A DNA stretch of 64,000 nt from Patiria miniata (taxonomy: Eukaryota > Echinodermata > Asteroidea > Valvatida > Asterinidae): the NCBI RefSeq assembly GCF_015706575.1, contig NW_024037047.1, positions 8,064,632-8,128,631 on the forward strand, in the 5' to 3' direction. The notes below the pieces were generated by a model, which saw nothing but the letters and a program-made list of their open reading frames with translations, was not told the origin of the DNA and searched no databases. How positions within the stretch are numbered: position 1 is the stretch's first letter; the number at the start of each line of letters is the position of its first letter. Shown here one piece after another: positions 59,038 through 64,000 of this stretch. A program made the translations under genes and the position numbers.

Positions 59038-59846
59038 ATGCAATAAGTACATATAGGGGCAAAAGTTGGTGCATACGTGCTTTTTGGTGTAGCACCTTGA
59101 AAAGAAGATTTTCAAATTAAATTGGTAATTTTCTAGCATTCAATTAGTTATGAGCTTTCCATTGAGACATCGCACGAAAATGACAAGAAATCAATTAATT
59201 AATTTCAACTTTTGAATTAAGAGCGGGACGCCCCTAATTCGTTGTGAATAGTGTGCGCAATTTCTGAACTGGAGCGCGCCATTTAAAACCACTTTTTAAA
59301 ACTGTATAAAGGCCTGCAAAAAAAACCCAAGCAAATGTATTTGTTACAGGACATTGTACAGGGCGAGTCAAACAAAAACGAAACCCAAATGTTGGGACTG
59401 TTGTTTTAGTGAAGCTCTGCATGTAGCCCTTTCAAATCTATGATATAAATGCTCAGTTCATAAGCTTTCTTTTAGTACAAGAATCATTCAAATCACTCGT
59501 GTGCGCTCTTTCAGCAAAACGAAAACAATTCACACACATCCCCATGTGATTTGTTTTCGTTTTGCTGAATGAACACTGAACTTTTTTTGTGATCCGTGGA
59601 CAGAACCTTAAAACGGTGAATGTGTTTGAAAAGTACGTAAGTGATTTGAATGATTCTTGTACTAAAAAAAGCTTATGAATTGGGCTTTCATATCCTAGAT
59701 TTTTAAAGTGCTACATGCAGAACTTCACTCAAGCAATGGTCCTGACATTTGGGTTTCGGTTTTTTTTTTACTCACCCTGTACTCCTTTACATCTCGCTTG
59801 GAAAAGAAAATCCAAATCTGAAAAGGCACGGACTATATACCAACTT
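59038..59846 (+). repeat. Dispersed repeat H, copy 1, interrupted by F4
   Basis: Shares TCAATTAATTAATTTCAACT and GAACTGGAGCGCGCCATTTA with 62619-63013; the match resumes after F4 at TTGGAAAAGAAAATC. No ORF. Confidence 0.75.
59359..59779. mobile_element. Family F TA-target foldback (F4), inside repeat H
   Basis: 421 bp with ends CAGGGCGAGTCAAAC and TTTTACTCACCCTG and TA on both sides (59357-59358, 59780-59781). Hairpin centre around TCACACACATCCCCATGTGA. Confidence 0.82.
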
Positions 59847-59850
59847 TAAG

Positions 59851-60108
59851 AGCTCAGTGAATACACCTGAAAATGCATTTTTGAATCTTACGTATACATC
59901 CATCATCTAGTAACGGTCAAGGAGATTACAGACTAGGAGTTTGAGATCATTTTTTGGATAGTTATGTGACGTCCGTGACAGAGCAGATAACAGCTCAGCG
60001 AATAAACCTGAAAATGTATTTGTCCAAATCTTATATATTCTCCCACCATCTGGTAATGGTCAAGGAGATTACAGACTAGGAGTTTTGGATCATTTCTCCG
60101 AATCATTA
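59851..60108 (+). repeat. Tandem duplication, unit 141 bp, two copies
   Basis: AGCTCAGTGAATACACCTGA at 59851 recurs as AGCTCAGCGAATAAACCTGA at 59992; CAAGGAGATTACAGACTAGG is identical in both. Confidence 0.75.
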
Positions 60109-60443
60109 CTTAGATATCATGGTTAATTGGCTCAGTCACGGACATTACACTGCCTTTCAGCACACCAGAATTGCCCATAGAAGGAGAAATGACAACCGGT
60201 TTTTAATCACTGCCGCGTAATCTTCTCCCGTTAAATTGAATTAACTGTGCTGGAGTGGGTGAGAGGCTTGGGCCCTCGAATGAAGACCGGCAATTTTTCT
60301 CTCTCAAATTCAGTGAGATGAAATCTAAAGGAAAAAAAAACCCAGCTCGCTCAATTTCGATTACGAAGGAATTTGAGCACGAGGAAAGGAGTAGGTACCA
60401 GTTTTGCTGTTATCTTTAAAGGCGGTTCTACTAAGCTGTATTA

Positions 60444-60640
60444 GGGACATGCCGTGAAAAATTCCCTTTTACTTCTGCTAAATAACCCGTATATACGAAC
60501 GTACAACTTTGAGCTCGTATACATACAGGTTATAATTTACAAGGCGAACGGATATGAGTTTTAAGTCGTACGTGCGAGTTAGAAGTCGTACGTACGGGAC
60601 AGCAGAAGTATAAGAGGGAATTTTATTTTCACCATGTCCC
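60444..60640. mobile_element. Small inverted-repeat element, 197 bp
   Basis: GGGACATG...TTACTTCTGCT on the left is mirrored by AGCAGAAGTATAAGAGGGAA...CATGTCCC on the right; TTA flanks both sides. The inside has repeated AGTCGTACGT stretches. Confidence 0.65.
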
Positions 60641-61343
60641 TTATACTGCTTCGTAGGTTTTTAATCCCCCCCCAAAAAAAACAACAACAACAACAACAAC
60701 AACAAAAACAACCCCATATTGGCCCTCCTTGGAAGCGAATTTAACGGAAGCCTTATGCAGAAATTCCCTTGGAATTTTGACGGAAGCTCGTATTTGACAT
60801 TACCAATAATAATGTCTTTATTCGATGCATGTTTGAATGTATTATTTTGTTTGGATTAATCTGGATGGTTTTGTTTCATTTTGGTGACAGTAAAGTTCAA
60901 AGGTATAAACGTTTGAGACAGGACAGAAAACCCCAGCCATTTCGGTGCAGTGCCGTAAATGCAGGAGGGGGCTTTCTCCCCCTCCCCCTCAAGGCCTTTG
61001 GCAAACTGAACCTTTTAATGTTTGAAACCCACTGAGTGCTCCCTCCAGAATCTGAGATGCCAATGCCCCCCCCCCGCATGTTGGACCCTAGTTATGGTAC
61101 TGTTCTGTTCTGCCCTGCATTGTTCTTTCCCTATACAACCACTTCTTTTTTTCCATGTCCCTTTGTTTTGATTTATTTCCTCACTCCTTTGTTTGTGTGC
61201 GAGTCTTTTTCCTTTCCTCCTTGCTATTTATCCCTATTTATCCTCCAGCATACCTTCCCTTGTTCCCTAGGCAGCCCGTTCAATGTGGTCCATTGTGTAC
61301 GTGTTCATCTTTTCAAACCGTGGACGAAAAATACCAGAGAACA
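60641..61343. other. No gene seen; AAC repeat and pyrimidine tract
   Basis: An (AAC)n run at 60680-60710 and T/C-rich DNA at 61110-61260. Confidence 0.4.
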
Positions 61344-61676
61344 AAAGAGAACAATATCGTCCACGATTCCCAGCATATACGTCCGCGATTGGGGTCGTGT
61401 ACAAAACCTATGGGAGTCTTCCTAAAAAGTTAGAGTACAGTCGACTCTCGTTATAACAAGGTCGATGGGACTAGCCAAATTACCTCTTTATAACAGGAAT
61501 GTTGTTATAAAAGGACAGCGAAACAAAGAAACACAAAGAGAACCTGAGATTTGGGACCTCAGATTTTGCTCTTTATAAGCAGAACCTCTTTATAAAAGTG
61601 TTCTTTATAATGAGAGTCGACTGATATATGCAAACAAAAGAGGGACAATAGGACGTCCACGATCGACGGTGAACAC
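61344..61676 (+). repeat. Dispersed repeat K, copy 2, with pogo-like insert
   Basis: Matches 12535-12680 on both sides of element L1 (61438-61623). Confidence 0.72.
61438..61623 (+). mobile_element. pogo-like element (L1), complete, 186 bp
   Basis: Ends CAGTCGACTCTCGTTATAAC and TTATAATGAGAGTCGACTG are inverted; TA precedes the left end. The style matches pogo/Tigger MITEs. Partner copy L2 at 9781. Confidence 0.82.
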
Positions 61677-62034
61677 ACGTTTGCATGTGTACACTGTCAA
61701 ATTGTCTGTATTGTAGGTATTTGAATGTTTATGTGCAGACCGAGAAGTAGAATTTCATGCTGGCATGATGAATGAATCAATTGAATTGAATGGAATTGGT
61801 CTATATTTCCCACGGGTCGTTAAAAACATAAATGTGCAGGTATCAAATGTTTTATCAATGCCCGTGTGAATTAGTAAAAAATCGCAGCTAATTGGTTTCT
61901 TTGTGTGTCAGGTAGGGGTTTATGGTTGCAAACCAGTAAATAACATGCAGCAGACATCGATAAAATACCCACATTTAAACCAAAAATAACAAACAATTCT
62001 CATGACTCTCTGAGGTTTTCAAGACAAACATTAA

Positions 62035-62574
62035 TAGGGAAGATACAACATTTGCAAATACCTAAAATGATAAAAAAAAAAAAAAAGATCAAATTACCAC
62101 GAAATTCTTTACTGGACTGTTACTGGAATGACAGTTTAAAGCAACCCGTACAATCATGGCTCCCGGTGTGCTGACATTTTTAGGTAAGTGGTATTTTTGT
62201 ATCGATTTTCAACGCTAGTTGGCCGACCAGCGTTGAAAAAAACTGGGTTTTTTTAATCAAAACATGCTCCTAATTTTTCATATTTAGTTATTCCGCATTT
62301 TTTTGAAATTGATTAAACACCTGTGAAGGGGGACAAGCGAGCTAGACTGATTCTCTGACTTACAATTCCCCAAAGTCTATAAATTGCTTCGTTTCATCTT
62401 AAGTGATGGGGTTGGGGAACCAGACTACAAGAACATGATTGGTTTTCTTGGTTTTTCCAGCATCTGCAAACCCAAAACGTGAGACAAGTCAGTGTAACAA
62501 TATTTGCTTTTACTATTCCTCCAAATCCATTTATTTCTGAAAATTACAGCAAAAGCAAATGTTGTACATTCTCT
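62035..62574 (+). mobile_element. TTAA element family A (A5)
   Basis: About 540 bp, TTAA at 62031-62034 and 62575-62578. Core CAACGCTAGTTGG/CCGACCAGCGTTG has two mismatched pairs. One A run near 62075 adds length. Confidence 0.83.
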
Positions 62575-62618
62575 TTAAAGTATAGACCTTATGCGAAGCG
62601 GCCAACCAAGAAATGTTT

Positions 62619-63013
62619 TTATTGCAATACTTGTTTTGATTAAAGTTGGTGTATATGTGCTTTTTGGGTATGGCCCCCCCGTGAAAAATATATTTTAAAA
62701 TTGAATTGATAATTTTCTAGCATTACATTAGTTATGAGCTTTCCAATGAGAAATCGCACACACGAAAATCGGCCCATGACAAGTAATCAATTAATTAATT
62801 TCAACTTTTGAATTAAGAGCGGGACGCTACTAATTCGTTCTGAATTAATAGTGTGCGGCGCAATTTCTGAACTGGAGCGCGCCATTTAAAACCACTTTTT
62901 TTTTAAACTGTATAAAGGCCTGCAAAAACAAACAAGCAAATTTCCTTGTTACAGGGCATTATTTTCCTTGAAATTTCGTTCGGAAAAGAAAATCGAAATT
63001 TTGAAAAAGCACG
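62619..63013 (+). repeat. Dispersed repeat H, copy 2 (uninterrupted)
   Basis: Collinear with H1 across the F4 insertion point. Confidence 0.72.
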
Positions 63014-63261
63014 TATCGGTCATTTTCATTTTCCTGAAGGTAGCTTACATAATCATTTTCAAAAGCTAGCTTTATACTTGGAGTAAAGATCGCACTTGCC
63101 AAAACAAATTGTGGGTTTACGGTAACCCGATTTAGGGGCCTATATGCATTGGGAAGGGTGGGCACAGTGCCTACTTCGAACTTTTTGTTGCCTAATTTGG
63201 CCAAAAAAAAATGTAAAATAGCATTAATTTTGTAAAAAAAAAAGAAAAAAAAAAGGCTTCC

Positions 63262-63490
63262 CTACTTTCTAAATTCCAAAGAGTCACTCCATTCGAGTGA
63301 AGATTCACTCCCAGTCGGAAACTAGGGACTAGACGTTTTAGAGTGAAATTTCTTCAATCGTTAAGATGGAATTTTCACTCGAGCTTCGACTGAAGTGGTT
63401 CATTTTTCAGACTATTTCAATCAAAAATGAGAGTGATTTTCACTCTCAACCGTCCAGTCCCTAACTTCACTCTTTGGAATTTAGAGAGTA
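63262..63490. mobile_element. Inverted-repeat element, about 225 bp
   Basis: TCTAAATTCCAAAGAGT and its mirror ACTCTTTGGAATTTAGAG bound it; AACTAGGGACTAGACG / GTCCAGTCCCTAA form inner arms. Rich in CACTC boxes. Confidence 0.6.
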
Positions 63491-63525
63491 TGCCATTTTG
63501 TTTGTGTGTTATCGATTATTCATAA

Positions 63526-63800
63526 ATACCTCAGACAGTTTAGCCATTCCTATTGGTCGAGAGCCCGTCACGTGGCCGGTATTAAACGGATGATAAAGAC
63601 ATGGCTAGCTGGTCTTAAACACTTTCCCAGTGTCACAATAAAATGTGGACTCCTAAAAATCCAGTGCCTCTTATCGTTTCATTGGTTGAACGTTCACAAT
63701 CCTCACGTAGGCATGCGCAACACTACCACGGAGTTAGAATTTTATAGTTCTAAATTCAAAACGCAACGCGCCAGGTGCGTTCTGCGCGACATCGCATAGA
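63526..63800 (+). repeat. Dispersed repeat I, copy 2
   Basis: Collinear with 6282-6558. It ends at the GCGCGACATCGCAT region; the hairpin that follows copy 1 is absent. Confidence 0.65.
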
Positions 63801-64000
63801 ACATGATACGCGCGCGTCAATCTCCATAAAAGGGTTGTTTTCATCTTACTCGCCAGCTGAACACTCCATTATTTTGCAGGAGGGATGATTCAAAAAGCAT
63901 AAAGTGAATTTGTTGAACAAAATCGGGATGTTTTGAACGAATTATATGATTTTTTTTACCGAAAAGGTATTTATGAATGGGAATAAATATGTACTCCGTC
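63801..64000. other. Nothing recognised
   Basis: AT-rich sequence to the window edge. Confidence 0.4.

Noticed and set aside
1-64000. CRISPR array or bacterial operon structure
   Set aside because: Repeats are dispersed transposons and minisatellites with eukaryotic features; no regular spacer array.
1-64000. LTR elements, LINEs or other long coding mobile elements
   Set aside because: No reverse transcriptase, integrase, gag or transposase motifs were recognised; mobile DNA here is short and non-coding.

Overview
This window is nuclear DNA of an animal, most likely an invertebrate deuterostome of the echinoderm or hemichordate kind. The reasons are spliced genes with GT-AG introns, an intact FoxQ2 (a forkhead class kept in invertebrates and lost in placental mammals), a PLEKHA5/6/7-type double-WW gene, tRNA-derived SINEs with an 'ATTTATATAGCGCC' tail typical of such genomes, and very many small non-autonomous DNA transposons. 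The species cannot be named from the sequence alone.

Genes. Two protein genes are well supported, both on the minus strand. FoxQ2 lies at 21610-23528: two coding exons, 410 residues, an N-terminal EH1-like repressor motif and a full forkhead domain. About 3 kb downstream of it starts a PLEKHA7-like gene. Its first three coding exons (83, 77 and 58 nt; 18514-18596, 18331-18407, 13930-13987) join in phase and encode WW domain 1 and the first half of WW domain 2. The rest of that gene is not visible, so 1-13929 is probably its third intron. A third, weak candidate exon of unknown identity lies at 25646-25859 (minus).

Repeats. Most recognisable non-genic sequence is small DNA transposons. Three related families (A, B, C) sit in TTAA targets, share end and core layout and are built round a central palindrome: A at 3.4-4.5, 9.9, 17.0 and 62.0 kb; B at 0, 46.3, 49.4, 50.8, 54.1 and 58.5 kb; C at 8.8 and 13.4 kb. 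There are also a near-perfect 493-bp foldback in TTAA (11.4 kb), TA-target foldbacks with CAGGGTGAGT ends (family F), pogo-like elements (L), hAT-like elements with 8-bp duplications (G, Q3), SINEs, and several unnamed dispersed repeats. Many are nested, so relative ages can be read.

Regulatory-looking DNA. No gene is evident from about 26 to 64 kb. Within it, 37.9-42 kb is GC- and CpG-rich and holds a SOX-POU composite site, at least 18 nuclear-receptor half-sites within about 1.5 kb (five direct-repeat pairs), three pairs of GCCGGCAC boxes one helical turn apart, and a perfect CRE. A TATA/CCAAT/homeodomain-rich stretch lies at 57.2-57.7 kb. This looks like a developmental regulatory landscape beside FoxQ2 or beside a gene beyond the right edge; the target gene is inference.
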